A stretch of DNA of 64,000 nt from Longicatena caecimuris (lineage in GTDB: Bacteria; Bacillota_I; Bacilli_A; Erysipelotrichales; Erysipelotrichaceae): assembly GCF_004341945.1 (NCBI RefSeq), contig NZ_SMBP01000009.1:1-64000 (forward strand), written 5' to 3'. The notes under the pieces are model-generated. The model saw nothing but the letters and a program-made list of their open reading frames with translations, did not search any database and was not told the origin of the DNA. The position numbers were made by a program, and so were the translations under genes. This document shows positions 7,726-15,767 of this stretch, piece after piece; within the stretch, counting starts at the first letter, position 1; each line of letters begins with the position of its first letter.

Positions 7726-8392
7726 AGTGTCAATACAAGATATTGTAGGCGGCGAGAAAACTAAAGAAAGTTTTAATAACTTATCTTTAAACAAAAAAAT
7801 GATAGAAGCACGCTTACTTTTATCTGATTTGAAACAGTCAGGCAAGAATGACCACTCTAAATACAATTATTTTGAATTAAGTGACATAATACCAAAAATA
7901 AATGAAATAAATAAAGATTTAGGAATTTTTACTATTGTATCATTTGATAGAGAGTTGGCATATCTAACTATCATAAATCTGGATGATGAAGAAGATAAAA
8001 TCGTAATAACATCACCTATGGCCGGAGCAAAACTTCCTGCGTGTCATGAAATTCAAAATTTAGGAGCAGTAGAAACATATCAACGTAGGTATTTATATAT
8101 GATTGCATATGAAATTACAGAACCCGATAAATTAGAAAATAATGCAGTTGATGCTAGATCACAAAAAAGTAAAGAAGAAACTTTAAATGATCTAAGTGCT
8201 GAGTGGAGTAAGTTAAGAACAAAACTTAAAGAATTAGGAAAAGATGTGCATAACCCTAAGACAGATAAATATATTTGTGCAAAAGCCGAAGTTATCACAC
8301 AAGATTTAGAAAAGCTTGATATTGATGATTTAAAATCATTAGTAAATACATATCGAGAAATGATTGCAACACTAACTGGTGGTAAAGGATAA
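7718..8392 (+). CDS. erf: ERF-family single-strand DNA annealing protein
   Basis: 224 residues. The ERF core (about 25-135) is seen in HSKYNYFELSDIIPKINEINKDLGI, the central beta strands, and GAVETYQRRYLYMIAYEI. ERF proteins anneal complementary single strands for phage recombination and genome circularisation. The C-terminal extension is charged. It overlaps its neighbours on both sides and lies beside DUF1351, NinB-like, DUF1064 and SSB genes, a recombination module. Confidence 0.88.
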   Translation: MDKVSIQDIVGGEKTKESFNNLSLNKKMIEARLLLSDLKQSGKNDHSKYNYFELSDIIPKINEINKDLGIFTIVSFDRELAYLTIINLDDEEDKIVITSPMAGAKLPACHEIQNLGAVETYQRRYLYMIAYEITEPDKLENNAVDARSQKSKEETLNDLSAEWSKLRTKLKELGKDVHNPKTDKYICAKAEVITQDLEKLDIDDLKSLVNTYREMIATLTGGKG

Positions 8393-8673
8393 TGGTTAAA
8401 TCAATAATGCAAACTGATAAGGAGTGCTATATTACGCACTCCCGTATAAACCTGCATAAGCATCATATATTTTATGGCACAGCAAACCGTAAGAAGTCTG
8501 AAAAATGGGGATGTTGGGTTTACTTAACAGCTGAATATCATAACATGTCAGATTATGGTGTACATTTCGATAAAGATTTGGACTTACGTCTAAAGAGAGA
8601 GTGTCAAGAACGATTTGAGGCATTATATGGACACGATATGTTTATGATGGTATTTCATCGTAATTATTTATGA
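8392..8673 (+). CDS. HNH-like zinc-binding phage protein
   Basis: 93 residues. CYITHSRINLHKHHIFYG followed by YLTAEYHN gives a Cys and His pattern resembling a small HNH fold. The rest (VHFDKDLDLRLKRECQERFEALYG) matches a family common next to annealing proteins in Firmicutes phages. Nuclease activity is possible but the catalytic set is not certain. Confidence 0.55.
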   Translation: MVKSIMQTDKECYITHSRINLHKHHIFYGTANRKKSEKWGCWVYLTAEYHNMSDYGVHFDKDLDLRLKRECQERFEALYGHDMFMMVFHRNYL

Positions 8674-8680
8674 GGTTTTT

Positions 8681-9202
8681 ATGGCAAAAACAAAGATAGT
8701 AGCTAATTATCTACGCAAAGCAATCAATGAGGATGGAAACCTTGAAGTAACGTTTGAAGTTTCTAACTATCATTACAAACGATACTGCCAAGACTTACAA
8801 AAAAAGCCATACACCTTAGAGATTGCTGAGGTCAAAAACAAACGCAGCATCAATCAAAATAATTATCTTTGGGCGCTGATCCATGAGATAACACAGAACC
8901 CAAACGCATCTAGTAATGATGATTGGGAAATGTATTGCATATTGCTGTCACTAGCTAACGCTAAGTTTGAGTACATTACATGCCTTGCAGATGCATTAGA
9001 AACACTAAAACAAGAGGTGAGGGCATTACAGGTACTCGGTTATGAAAACCGCGAGAACGGTACCAGATGGGCACGGTGCAAGGTGTTTATAGGCTCTAGC
9101 AAAATGAACAAAGAAGAGATGGGAAAGTTGATAGATAAAACCCTATGGTATGCCGAGCAATTAGGCATAGATACAGTTTATTATCGTGACATGTTAGTAT
9201 GA
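8681..9202 (+). CDS. NinB-like recombination protein
   Basis: 173 residues. The segment KNKRSINQNNYLWALIHEI is the signature of lambda NinB (Orf)-like recombination mediators that bind SSB-coated DNA. It continues the recombination module and overlaps the DUF1064 gene by 4 bases. Confidence 0.7.
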   Translation: MAKTKIVANYLRKAINEDGNLEVTFEVSNYHYKRYCQDLQKKPYTLEIAEVKNKRSINQNNYLWALIHEITQNPNASSNDDWEMYCILLSLANAKFEYITCLADALETLKQEVRALQVLGYENRENGTRWARCKVFIGSSKMNKEEMGKLIDKTLWYAEQLGIDTVYYRDMLV

Positions 9203-9576
9203 TTAACTATCCAAACGGACGCAAGTATGTATCAACACAAACACCGCCCATAAAGCCTAGAAAGAGCAAATATGGAGCTGTTAAAACAGAGATAGATGGC
9301 ATCACATTTGACAGCAAGCATGAGGCATCACGTTATCGAGAATTATGGTTACTAGAGCAGGCAGGGGAAATAACCAATCTCCGCTTGCAGGTACCGTTTG
9401 AGTTGATACCAAAGAGCAATTATGGTATGCCGATTAGATACATAGCAGACTTTACGTATAACGACCGAAACGGTCAACTGGTAGTGGAGGATGCTAAGGG
9501 TGTAAAAACTCCCGTATACCGACTAAAAAAGCGAATGATGGCAGAAAAATACGACATCTATATAAAGGAGACGTGA
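9199..9576 (+). CDS. DUF1064 protein, PD-(D/E)XK nuclease-like
   Basis: 125 residues. KYGAVKTEIDGITFDSKHEASRY, the ADFTY strand and VVEDAKGVKT reproduce DUF1064. The E...D...ExK-like spacing (DSKHEA, YIADF, VEDAKG) fits a restriction-endonuclease fold nuclease, often proposed as a phage Holliday-junction resolvase or repair nuclease. Overlaps the NinB-like gene. Confidence 0.8.
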   Translation: MINYPNGRKYVSTQTPPIKPRKSKYGAVKTEIDGITFDSKHEASRYRELWLLEQAGEITNLRLQVPFELIPKSNYGMPIRYIADFTYNDRNGQLVVEDAKGVKTPVYRLKKRMMAEKYDIYIKET

Positions 9577-9579
9577 AAT

Positions 9580-9795
9580 ATGGATAAGAGAACTTTAGAC
9601 AAGGCGATGGAATTGGACGGAGAAATCCGTAAGATTAAGAGAATGCTAGAGAGCAAAATATTTTATATTTGGAATGGTGAGAATGGCTATCATAACGATC
9701 GCGGTCATTACACAACAGAGGAAATTGATGCGATGTTACGGGAAATATTAATAGCTGAATTAGAGTGGAAGAAAAAGGAGTTTGCAGAATTGTAG
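9580..9795 (+). CDS. Unknown helical phage protein
   Basis: 71 residues, helical and charged (DGEIRKIKRMLESK...AELEWKKKEFAEL). The ATG follows AGGAGACG. No family recognised. Confidence 0.6.
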   Translation: MDKRTLDKAMELDGEIRKIKRMLESKIFYIWNGENGYHNDRGHYTTEEIDAMLREILIAELEWKKKEFAEL

Positions 9796-9806
9796 GAGGT
9801 GTAGAC

Positions 9807-9971
9807 ATGAAGTGGGAAGAAATGAAAAATATCGTAGAGCAATGTGTGCCAGAAAATTTGCTCAAAGAGTATACGATAAGCATTGAAATAAGCAACGCGA
9901 GTGCTGGTACGAATGAAACTCGCATTGAGATTGACAACAGCAAAAGTGAGATTTTTGTAACGGAAAATTAA
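9807..9971 (+). CDS. Unknown small phage protein
   Basis: 54 residues from the ATG at 9807, chosen because TAGGAGGTG lies seven bases upstream; the in-frame upstream start at 9765 lies inside the previous gene. A helix (KWEEMKNIVEQCVPENLLKEY) is followed by beta strands. Function unknown. Confidence 0.6.
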   Translation: MKWEEMKNIVEQCVPENLLKEYTISIEISNASAGTNETRIEIDNSKSEIFVTEN

Positions 9972-9988
9972 CAGATTGAGGTGGTAAT

Positions 9989-10852
9989 TTGGCAGAAAAC
10001 AAACGCTATTACTGGTTGCAGTTAAAGGAGAACTTCTTTAAGCAGCCACGTATCAAAAAATTAAGACGTATGGCTGGTGGTGATACTTATACAATCATTT
10101 ATCTAAAGATGCAATTATTAAGCTTACAGAATGGCGGAAAATTGGTGTATGAAGGAATTGAAGATGATTTTGTAAATGAGTTGGCATTGAACATTGATGA
10201 GAAAGAAGAAGATATTCAAATGACTGTTATGTATTTAACTCAACAAGGTTTGCTAATCGAAGGAAAAGATGATGAATTTTCTCTACCGGAAACCATAAAT
10301 GCAATTGGTTCAGAAACAGCTAGCACCATACGGTCAAGAAAGAGTAGGACATCGAAATCGTTGCAATGCAACACAAACGCAACACTGTTGCAACACGATG
10401 CAACAAAATGCAACGGAGATATAGATATAGAGATAGATATACATAAAGATATAAATAATACTTCTGTCAGAGCTAAAACCTCTGACACGACGCAGGAATC
10501 CCCAATCATAACGCTGACTCTTAATGACAAAAGCGAATACGGTGTAGATAGAATACAGGTGCATGAATGGCAAGAGTTATATCCAGCCGTAGACGTAGTG
10601 CAAGAGTTGAGAAAGATGAAAGGATGGCTTAATGCGAATCCACAGAAAAGAAAAACACGTAGAGGTATATCTAGATTTATAAACGGGTGGCTATCTAGAG
10701 AACAGGATAAAGGACATCAATATGTATCAAAGCCAAAGACATTACCCGAATGGTATGAGAATCAAGATTATGTGGAAACAGGAATAAGCTGCATGGTAGA
10801 TGACGATAAAATAAGATCCATGATGGAAAAGCTGAAAGGAGAGCAGCAATGA
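9989..10852 (+). CDS. Phage replication initiator (replisome organizer N-terminal type)
   Basis: 287 residues starting at TTG after TGAGGTGG. The N-terminus (YYWLQLKENFFKQPRIKKLRRMAGG) is the winged-helix domain of phage replisome organizers that bind the origin. The middle (about 115-160) is a low-complexity linker encoded by the iteron array, and the C-terminal part (YPAVDVVQELRKMKGWLNANP) resembles the helicase-loader-recruiting region. Having the origin inside the initiator gene mirrors lambda O. Confidence 0.85.
   Translation: MAENKRYYWLQLKENFFKQPRIKKLRRMAGGDTYTIIYLKMQLLSLQNGGKLVYEGIEDDFVNELALNIDEKEEDIQMTVMYLTQQGLLIEGKDDEFSLPETINAIGSETASTIRSRKSRTSKSLQCNTNATLLQHDATKCNGDIDIEIDIHKDINNTSVRAKTSDTTQESPIITLTLNDKSEYGVDRIQVHEWQELYPAVDVVQELRKMKGWLNANPQKRKTRRGISRFINGWLSREQDKGHQYVSKPKTLPEWYENQDYVETGISCMVDDDKIRSMMEKLKGEQQ
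10360..10460. other. Candidate phage replication origin
   Basis: The word GCAAC occurs at 10368, 10379, 10390, 10400 and 10410, spaced 11, 11, 10 and 10 bases, so all copies face the same side of the helix. Most fit (A/T)TGCAACA. They are followed at 10417-10460 by a purine/AT-rich GATATA tract suited to unwinding. The array lies inside the initiator gene. Confidence 0.7.
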
Positions 10853-11049
10853 AACAAAGAACGTATGAGCTCATGTGTAAGCGCATGAAAGCGCAAGGTA
10901 TCACATTGAGCGAATTAACAAAAGAAGTAAATAAAACAGCACATGTATGCGAGCAAGAAATGATCAATTACATGCTTGCACCAGAAGAAATGCCGGATGA
11001 GGTCGAAACAGCGTTGAAAGATATATTTACGCTGCATGACTTATCATGA
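10849..11049 (+). CDS. Small HTH-like phage protein
   Basis: 66 residues. MKAQGITLSELTKEVNKTAH suggests a degenerate XRE helix-turn-helix. Overlaps the initiator by 4 bases and the next gene by 4 bases. Confidence 0.6.
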   Translation: MKQRTYELMCKRMKAQGITLSELTKEVNKTAHVCEQEMINYMLAPEEMPDEVETALKDIFTLHDLS

Positions 11050-11243
11050 CTACCTATAATCAGGTAATAGATATTATCATCCAAAAGAAAGATAAGAATG
11101 ATATATCTACTAGAACATTATCTAAGATGGTTGGTTGTAGTTATGTAACTATGTGCAATTATCTGAGTGGTAGATCATACATGCCTGCCGATATACTATT
11201 AGCATCATTGATATCAGTAGGATGTAAATTGGAGGTGAAATGA
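11046..11243 (+). CDS. Small XRE-type helix-turn-helix protein
   Basis: 65 residues. STRTLSKMVGCSYVTMCNYLSGRSYMPADI is a clear helix-turn-helix. ATGA overlaps link it to both neighbours. A regulatory role in the early operon is plausible. Confidence 0.65.
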   Translation: MTTYNQVIDIIIQKKDKNDISTRTLSKMVGCSYVTMCNYLSGRSYMPADILLASLISVGCKLEVK

Positions 11244-11656
11244 TGTTTGCGGAAGAATTGATAAAGGAAAAGAATCCGGCTGTTATACGTATTGGAAAAT
11301 ATCTTGAAGAAAGAGCAAAATCTGATCCATCTTTTGAAAAAATTTTGCATAAAGAAAATAAATCGCTAAATGAATGTTTCCAATACATCATTAATGAAGC
11401 AAAAAAACAAGCAAAAAGTAATTGTGCATGTATAGATGATGATACTGTATTCGGATGGGCAGTGCATTATTACGATGAGGATGATATCAAAATAAAGACT
11501 ACCAATATTACCAAAGTGATATCACACGAACAAGAGCAACCTAAAATCATCAAGACACAGCCATCAGACACTCCTAAGCTATCAAAGAAAGAAAAAGTAA
11601 CAAATACCCGCAAAAAGAAAACAGACCCTGTGGAAGGTCAAATTAGCTTATTTTAG
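11240..11656 (+). CDS. PcfK-like protein
   Basis: 138 residues. The N-terminal about 90 residues (NPAVIRIGKYLEERAKSDP...TVFGWAVHYYDED) match the PcfK family first named from the enterococcal plasmid pCF10 and often paired with PcfJ. A basic linker follows, and the last residues are QISLF, close to the bacterial sliding-clamp binding consensus QL(S/D)LF. A link to replication through DnaN is therefore a reasonable inference. Confidence 0.8.
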   Translation: MMFAEELIKEKNPAVIRIGKYLEERAKSDPSFEKILHKENKSLNECFQYIINEAKKQAKSNCACIDDDTVFGWAVHYYDEDDIKIKTTNITKVISHEQEQPKIIKTQPSDTPKLSKKEKVTNTRKKKTDPVEGQISLF

Positions 11657-11665
11657 AGGTGTATC

Positions 11666-12982
11666 ATGGAAAAGAAAAAAGAATACAAAGAAATAGAACT
11701 TTTAAAAGCAGCGAAGTTACGGACATATACAGTTGACACATTTAAGCGATTTTGGACATATGAGGATGATTATGCAAGCAAAAAAGCAAGAATTGTAAAT
11801 GCAAATTATATAGTCGTATACAGCTTATGGCATAAAAGGCTATTGTCCAGAGTGTTCTATTTTGAAGAAAAAATGAAATATAAAAAAATTACGCGAGTGT
11901 TGTTTGAAGTTCAAAGGCAAGTAGCAGGAATGAGTATTAAAATCACACAGCGTGTATATAATAGTACGTTCGTGGGATTTAAGGTGTGGACAGGAGAAGA
12001 TGAAAAGGGTTGGATGATGTCTAATATTAATAGCTATCAGTTGTATGGAATACGCGATAACTGGAGTGGACGAGATATAATCAGCTTCTATGAATATAAT
12101 GATCCTTTTAAGTATTTAAACAAGAGTATCCATAAATACTGCGCATATAATCTTTTTCCGACAGAAGACAAAGAATATAATCACATGTTTGAATACTTAC
12201 TGAAATATGAAAAACACCCTCAATTAGAGATGCTGTTAAAAATGGGACTATCTCACTTAACATATGATTTAACACCAATTCGTTGGAGTAAAAAAGGCAT
12301 TGCAATGCTTGGAATAACGAAACAAGAATTACATTATTTACAGGCAGGAATCAATTTAAGAGCATACCGAAAAGTAAGAGAACAATGTTTGAAATATAAA
12401 TTTTCGGTGAAAGAGGCAAAAAAGGCATATGATTTTAAAAAAAGTAAATGTCAATTAGAATTTAGTGCCAAGTTAATTAGATATTTAACAGCTCAAGATA
12501 TTGACATTGATATGTATGCTGATCATATGCGAATGAAAGAAGAGTTAGGATTACCTGATGAAAATAAATATCTATTTCCTGAAGATTTTGGAGCGATGCA
12601 CGAAGAATTATCAAATAGGATTAAAACAAAAAAATCAAAAGAACTAGCCAAAATGATGTTGGAGATGACTAAAAAGGCTTCTAAATTATGCATAAGTGAT
12701 GATACATATAAAATTGTAGTATTAACAACACCTGATGATTTAATCAAAGAAGGAAAACAAATGCATCACTGTGTTGGAAGTTACGCAGAAAGAGTGGCGA
12801 GAGGAAATTGCATTATTTATTCTGTTAGAAATAATGAAAATCCTTCTCAACCTCTAGCAACAATAGAGGTACGGAATAAAAAAGTTATACAAGTACGTGC
12901 ACCACATAATGGAGTTCCCGATAAAGATATATCCAATTTTGTTCGTAAATGGGAAAACAAGTTTAGATTAAATGGATGGTAA
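11666..12982 (+). CDS. PcfJ-like protein
   Basis: 438 residues. The C-terminal part carries the PcfJ signature: EGKQMHHCVGSYAERVARG, then IIYSVR, LATIEV and VIQVRAPHNG. PcfJ proteins occur on plasmids, integrative elements and phages beside PcfK; their biochemical role is unsettled. The N-terminal 300 residues are helical and basic. It lies 9 bases after pcfK after the origin-containing gene, which fits a DNA-metabolism role. Confidence 0.82.
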   Translation: MEKKKEYKEIELLKAAKLRTYTVDTFKRFWTYEDDYASKKARIVNANYIVVYSLWHKRLLSRVFYFEEKMKYKKITRVLFEVQRQVAGMSIKITQRVYNSTFVGFKVWTGEDEKGWMMSNINSYQLYGIRDNWSGRDIISFYEYNDPFKYLNKSIHKYCAYNLFPTEDKEYNHMFEYLLKYEKHPQLEMLLKMGLSHLTYDLTPIRWSKKGIAMLGITKQELHYLQAGINLRAYRKVREQCLKYKFSVKEAKKAYDFKKSKCQLEFSAKLIRYLTAQDIDIDMYADHMRMKEELGLPDENKYLFPEDFGAMHEELSNRIKTKKSKELAKMMLEMTKKASKLCISDDTYKIVVLTTPDDLIKEGKQMHHCVGSYAERVARGNCIIYSVRNNENPSQPLATIEVRNKKVIQVRAPHNGVPDKDISNFVRKWENKFRLNGW

Positions 12983-12988
12983 AAGAAC

Positions 12989-13041
12989 GCAACCCAATAA
13001 GGTTTCGTTGTAGGATTGCAACCAATTAAGGTTTCGTTATA
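12989..13041. repeat. Two 24-bp direct repeats with internal palindromes
   Basis: Copies at 12989-13012 and 13018-13041 differ at four positions and have a 29-base period. Each contains AACC-N6-GGTT and the word GCAAC also found in the origin iterons. They fill the gap before the DUF4406 gene. Confidence 0.7.
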
Positions 13042-13059
13042 AGAAAGTGAGCTAAAACA

Positions 13060-13332
13060 ATGAAAATATATATAGCAGGTAGCTTAACCAATAACCCAAG
13101 GTATAAAGAACAGTTTAAAAATGCAGAAAAACAATTACAATCGCTAGGTTTTGATGCAATCAATCCAGTTAAGCCGGAAGGAAACGAATACAAATGGTAC
13201 ATAGACGAAGGGCTGAAGCAACTCATGCAATGCGATGCCATTTATATGATACATGGTTGGGCAGAAAGTGAAGGAGCAATGCTTGAATGGCTATATGCCA
13301 AAACGGTTGGATTGAGGATTATTTATGAATAA
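13060..13332 (+). CDS. DUF4406 protein, nucleoside 2-deoxyribosyltransferase-like
   Basis: 90 residues. KIYIAGSLTNNPRYKEQF at the start and EGAMLEWLYAKTVGLRIIY at the end match DUF4406, which has the deoxyribosyltransferase/MazG-associated Rossmann-like fold. A nucleotide-salvage role is inferred, not shown. AGAAAGTGAG precedes the ATG. Confidence 0.75.
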   Translation: MKIYIAGSLTNNPRYKEQFKNAEKQLQSLGFDAINPVKPEGNEYKWYIDEGLKQLMQCDAIYMIHGWAESEGAMLEWLYAKTVGLRIIYE

Positions 13333-13795
13333 ACACATCTTAGACGTATGTTGTGGAAGTAGAATGTTTTACTTCAATAAAAATAATCCCCTTGTGCACT
13401 TCAATGACATCAGAAAATTAGAAGAACCGCTTTGTGATGGAAGGATGCTCAAGATAGAACCAGATACAAAATGGGATTTTAGATGCCTTCCTGTTCCTGA
13501 AAATACATATGACATGGTTGTGTTTGATCCACCGCATCTTGTAAAAGTTGGCGATAAATCATGGTTGGCAAAAAAATATGGGAAACTTCCAAAAGAATGG
13601 AAGCCATATTTGAAACAAGGTTTTGATGAATGTATGAGAGTGTTAAAACCATACGGAACATTAGTATTCAAATGGAATGAAACGGATATAAAGCAAAAAG
13701 AATTATTTGATGCAATAGGTCAAAATCCTATATTTGGTGACAGAGGTAAAGGAAATAAGACATATTGGTTTGTATTTATGAAAGAGAGTGAATAA
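13325..13795 (+). CDS. Class I SAM-dependent DNA methylase-like protein
   Basis: 156 residues. Motif I is DVCCGSRMFYF and motif IV is DPPH at about residue 79, inside VVFDPPHLV. GTLVFKW matches a later strand of the Rossmann fold. There is no target-recognition domain, so it is a small orphan phage methylase of the DPPH/D12 type. Overlaps DUF4406 by 8 bases. It may protect phage DNA from host restriction. Confidence 0.72.
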   Translation: MNKHILDVCCGSRMFYFNKNNPLVHFNDIRKLEEPLCDGRMLKIEPDTKWDFRCLPVPENTYDMVVFDPPHLVKVGDKSWLAKKYGKLPKEWKPYLKQGFDECMRVLKPYGTLVFKWNETDIKQKELFDAIGQNPIFGDRGKGNKTYWFVFMKESE

Positions 13796-13797
13796 AA

Positions 13798-14091
13798 ATG
13801 AATATTCAAATAAATTGCAAAGATGATGTGACAGAAAATGAATTGCGATATATCTATCATAATTTAGAAAGTATTATCAGCAAATATAAAAATAGCTGGG
13901 AGTATAGATCAAACGACAAACCTAAAAAGCATTCATGGCAAAAACCTTTTCAATGGAAATACGAATTAAGTGGTATGGGCGGTATTGGTGCTAGAGTTGG
14001 ACGCGGATTGGTAGTTACTGGAAGTAAAGACACATTGTATTTTAAATTTAAAGAATTAAACAAAGAAGAACAATGTGGTGTGTGGATATGA
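13798..14091 (+). CDS. Unknown phage protein
   Basis: 97 residues with an internal glycine-rich motif (GMGGIGARVGRG). No family recognised. Starts 3 bases after the methylase stop, and is probably in the same operon. Confidence 0.6.
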   Translation: MNIQINCKDDVTENELRYIYHNLESIISKYKNSWEYRSNDKPKKHSWQKPFQWKYELSGMGGIGARVGRGLVVTGSKDTLYFKFKELNKEEQCGVWI

Positions 14092-14139
14092 GTTCGAGAA
14101 AATTAGTAAAGACGAAGCAATGAAAGAGAGTGATGAAGA

Positions 14140-14409
14140 ATGAAAATACATGATTTAAAAATTGAACCTAAACATATGAAAAAGAAAATTATTGGTATCA
14201 AACCTTGGGAAATCAGAAAAAATGATCGTGAATTTGAAGTTGGAGATCTGTTGCGATTAAGAGAATGGTGTGATGACAAATATACCGGTGTAGAAATATT
14301 ACAGACAGTTGATGATGTATTTGCTGATGATACTTATTTACAGCCTGGATATGTGATGTTGTCTGGAAGGTGTTTTAATAAAAACTTAAGAAAGGAATAC
14401 AAAATATGA
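14140..14409 (+). CDS. DUF3850 (ASCH/PUA-like) protein
   Basis: 89 residues. HDLKIEPKHMKK...IKPWEIRKNDREFEVGDLLRLREW and the terminal YVMLSGR block are DUF3850. The PUA-like fold suggests RNA or modified-nucleotide binding. Overlaps ssb by 4 bases. Confidence 0.8.
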   Translation: MKIHDLKIEPKHMKKKIIGIKPWEIRKNDREFEVGDLLRLREWCDDKYTGVEILQTVDDVFADDTYLQPGYVMLSGRCFNKNLRKEYKI

Positions 14410-14834
14410 TCAATCGTGTCATTTTAGTCGGCCGCATGACGAAAGATCCTGTATTACGCAAAACACAATCAGGTGCCAGTGTTACATCCTTTACAGTAGC
14501 ATGTGATCGCAGAGTGAAAGCAGAAGGACAGCCTACAGCTGATTTTATCAACTGTGTATGTTGGAATAAAGTTGCAGACAACACAGCACAGTACACGCAC
14601 AAAGGCAGCTTAGTTGGTGTAGAAGGAAGGATACAGACACGCAGCTTTGACGACCAAAGCGGCAAACGAGTATATGTAACGGAAGTGGTTGCGGATGCAG
14701 TACAGTTCTTAGAACCTAAAGGAACGAACGGAACAGCTGCTAATACACCAAGTTATGATGCAGGTAATCAAGGCACTGAACATGATGCCAATGAAAGTGA
14801 TTTTAGATTGCAAGAGGATGATTTACCATTTTAA
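14406..14834 (+). CDS. ssb: Single-stranded DNA-binding protein
   Basis: 142 residues. The OB fold (1-105) begins MINRVILVGRMTKDPVLRK, with FINCVCWNK and the VEGRIQTRSFDD strand. A disordered tail ends in the acidic tip EDDLPF used to recruit repair and replication partners. It serves phage replication and ERF-mediated recombination. Confidence 0.96.
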   Translation: MINRVILVGRMTKDPVLRKTQSGASVTSFTVACDRRVKAEGQPTADFINCVCWNKVADNTAQYTHKGSLVGVEGRIQTRSFDDQSGKRVYVTEVVADAVQFLEPKGTNGTAANTPSYDAGNQGTEHDANESDFRLQEDDLPF

Positions 14835-14845
14835 AGGAGGAAAAG

Positions 14846-15196
14846 ATGAAAATGAAAATAATACAGGTTACAGATGAAGCTATAGTGTTTAGCAATGGCA
14901 ATAAAATTACATATGATCACGTACAAGAATGTTGTGAATACAACTTTGCTGATTTTAATTCTTTAGAGGATACGCTTGCGATGGAAACTGAATTTGACGA
15001 GAACCTTGTATTTGAGGTAGTAAAAGGTTCTGATGATTACAATAAAGGTTCAGGATTCAGATTCGGTAATCCAAATAACATGTTTTTTGTTCCATGTTAT
15101 TCGGAACAGAATGGATGTTACACTACCGATATTAAGATTTATTATACTAATACTAAAGAGGTATTGAATTTGATGTGCGAAGAAAGGATATATTAG
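14846..15196 (+). CDS. DUF7448-like phage protein
   Basis: 116 residues. IIQVTDEAIVFSNGNKITYDH followed by CCEYNFADF matches a widespread small phage family of unknown function. AAAGGAGG precedes the ATG. Confidence 0.6.
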   Translation: MKMKIIQVTDEAIVFSNGNKITYDHVQECCEYNFADFNSLEDTLAMETEFDENLVFEVVKGSDDYNKGSGFRFGNPNNMFFVPCYSEQNGCYTTDIKIYYTNTKEVLNLMCEERIY

Positions 15197-15217
15197 CACA
15201 AAGGAGATAGATACAAG

Positions 15218-15265
15218 GTGAAAAAATATCAAGAAGCATTAGATTGGGGTGAAGAAAATGAATAA
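15218..15265 (+). pseudogene. Internally deleted remnant of a KYQEALD zinc-ribbon gene
   Basis: The 15-codon frame (GTG start) reads KKYQEALDWGEENE. Its first half equals the start of the neighbouring gene at 15457 (NKYQEALD) and its end resembles the same gene's end (QAIDWSDEDE). This looks like a copy whose middle was deleted between the two similar ends. Confidence 0.5.
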
Positions 15266-15464
15266 ATTAGGAACGGCCTGTATGCCATTGGTGAAGAATA
15301 TTCCAAAGCCTTCGAACAAGCAATGGGTAAAGACAATATGCCCGGTGTGCGGCCATGAATGTTGGGAAACTCCTCAATTAAGATGGGCGAAAAAAGCAGG
15401 TATGGTAGATAAAGCTGCATGCACAGAGTGTGCTATTAGCGGAAAGGGAGAAATAAATGAATAA
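15258..15464 (+). CDS. Small zinc-ribbon protein
   Basis: 68 residues from ATG 15258. Two CxxC pairs (CPVCGHEC and CTEC) form a probable zinc ribbon. The GTG at 15249 is less likely because it forms part of the GGGGTGAAG ribosome binding site. Overlaps the next gene by 8 bases. Confidence 0.6.
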   Translation: MNKLGTACMPLVKNIPKPSNKQWVKTICPVCGHECWETPQLRWAKKAGMVDKAACTECAISGKGEINE

Positions 15465-15767
15465 ATATCAAGAAGCATTAGATGGTTTAAAAGAAAATAT
15501 TGAAAATATCACGGGCACGCGAATAGAAACTGATGAAGATTTTTATGGATGGATTGATACCTTGCAAGAATTAGTTGATAAGGAAACACCTAAAAAATAC
15601 TAGCTAAACACTACGAAAAGGAAGGAGAAAAACCATATATCAAATATGTTTGCCCTAATTGTCGTGATATACAATTATCAAGAGTAACGGAAAAGAACCA
15701 CCCATATGAAAACATTTGTTGTAACAGATGTGGGCAAGCCATAGATTGGAGTGATGAAGATGAATAA
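15457..15767 (+). pseudogene. Frameshifted (or frameshift-expressed) zinc-ribbon protein
   Basis: The zero frame from 15457 stops at 15601-15603 after TPKKY (48 residues). Reading in the -1 frame from the A6 run at 15592-15597 continues without a stop to 15767, adding ILAKHYEKEGEKPYIKYVCPNC and a second pair CCNRCGQAIDWSDEDE. Members of this phage family normally have an N-terminal KYQEALD helix and a C-terminal zinc ribbon in one chain. Either one A was lost, or -1 slippage on the A run makes the full protein. Confidence 0.65.

Noticed and set aside
14088-14124. Eleven-codon frame after the 97-residue phage gene
   Set aside because: Too short and without a distinct ribosome binding site.
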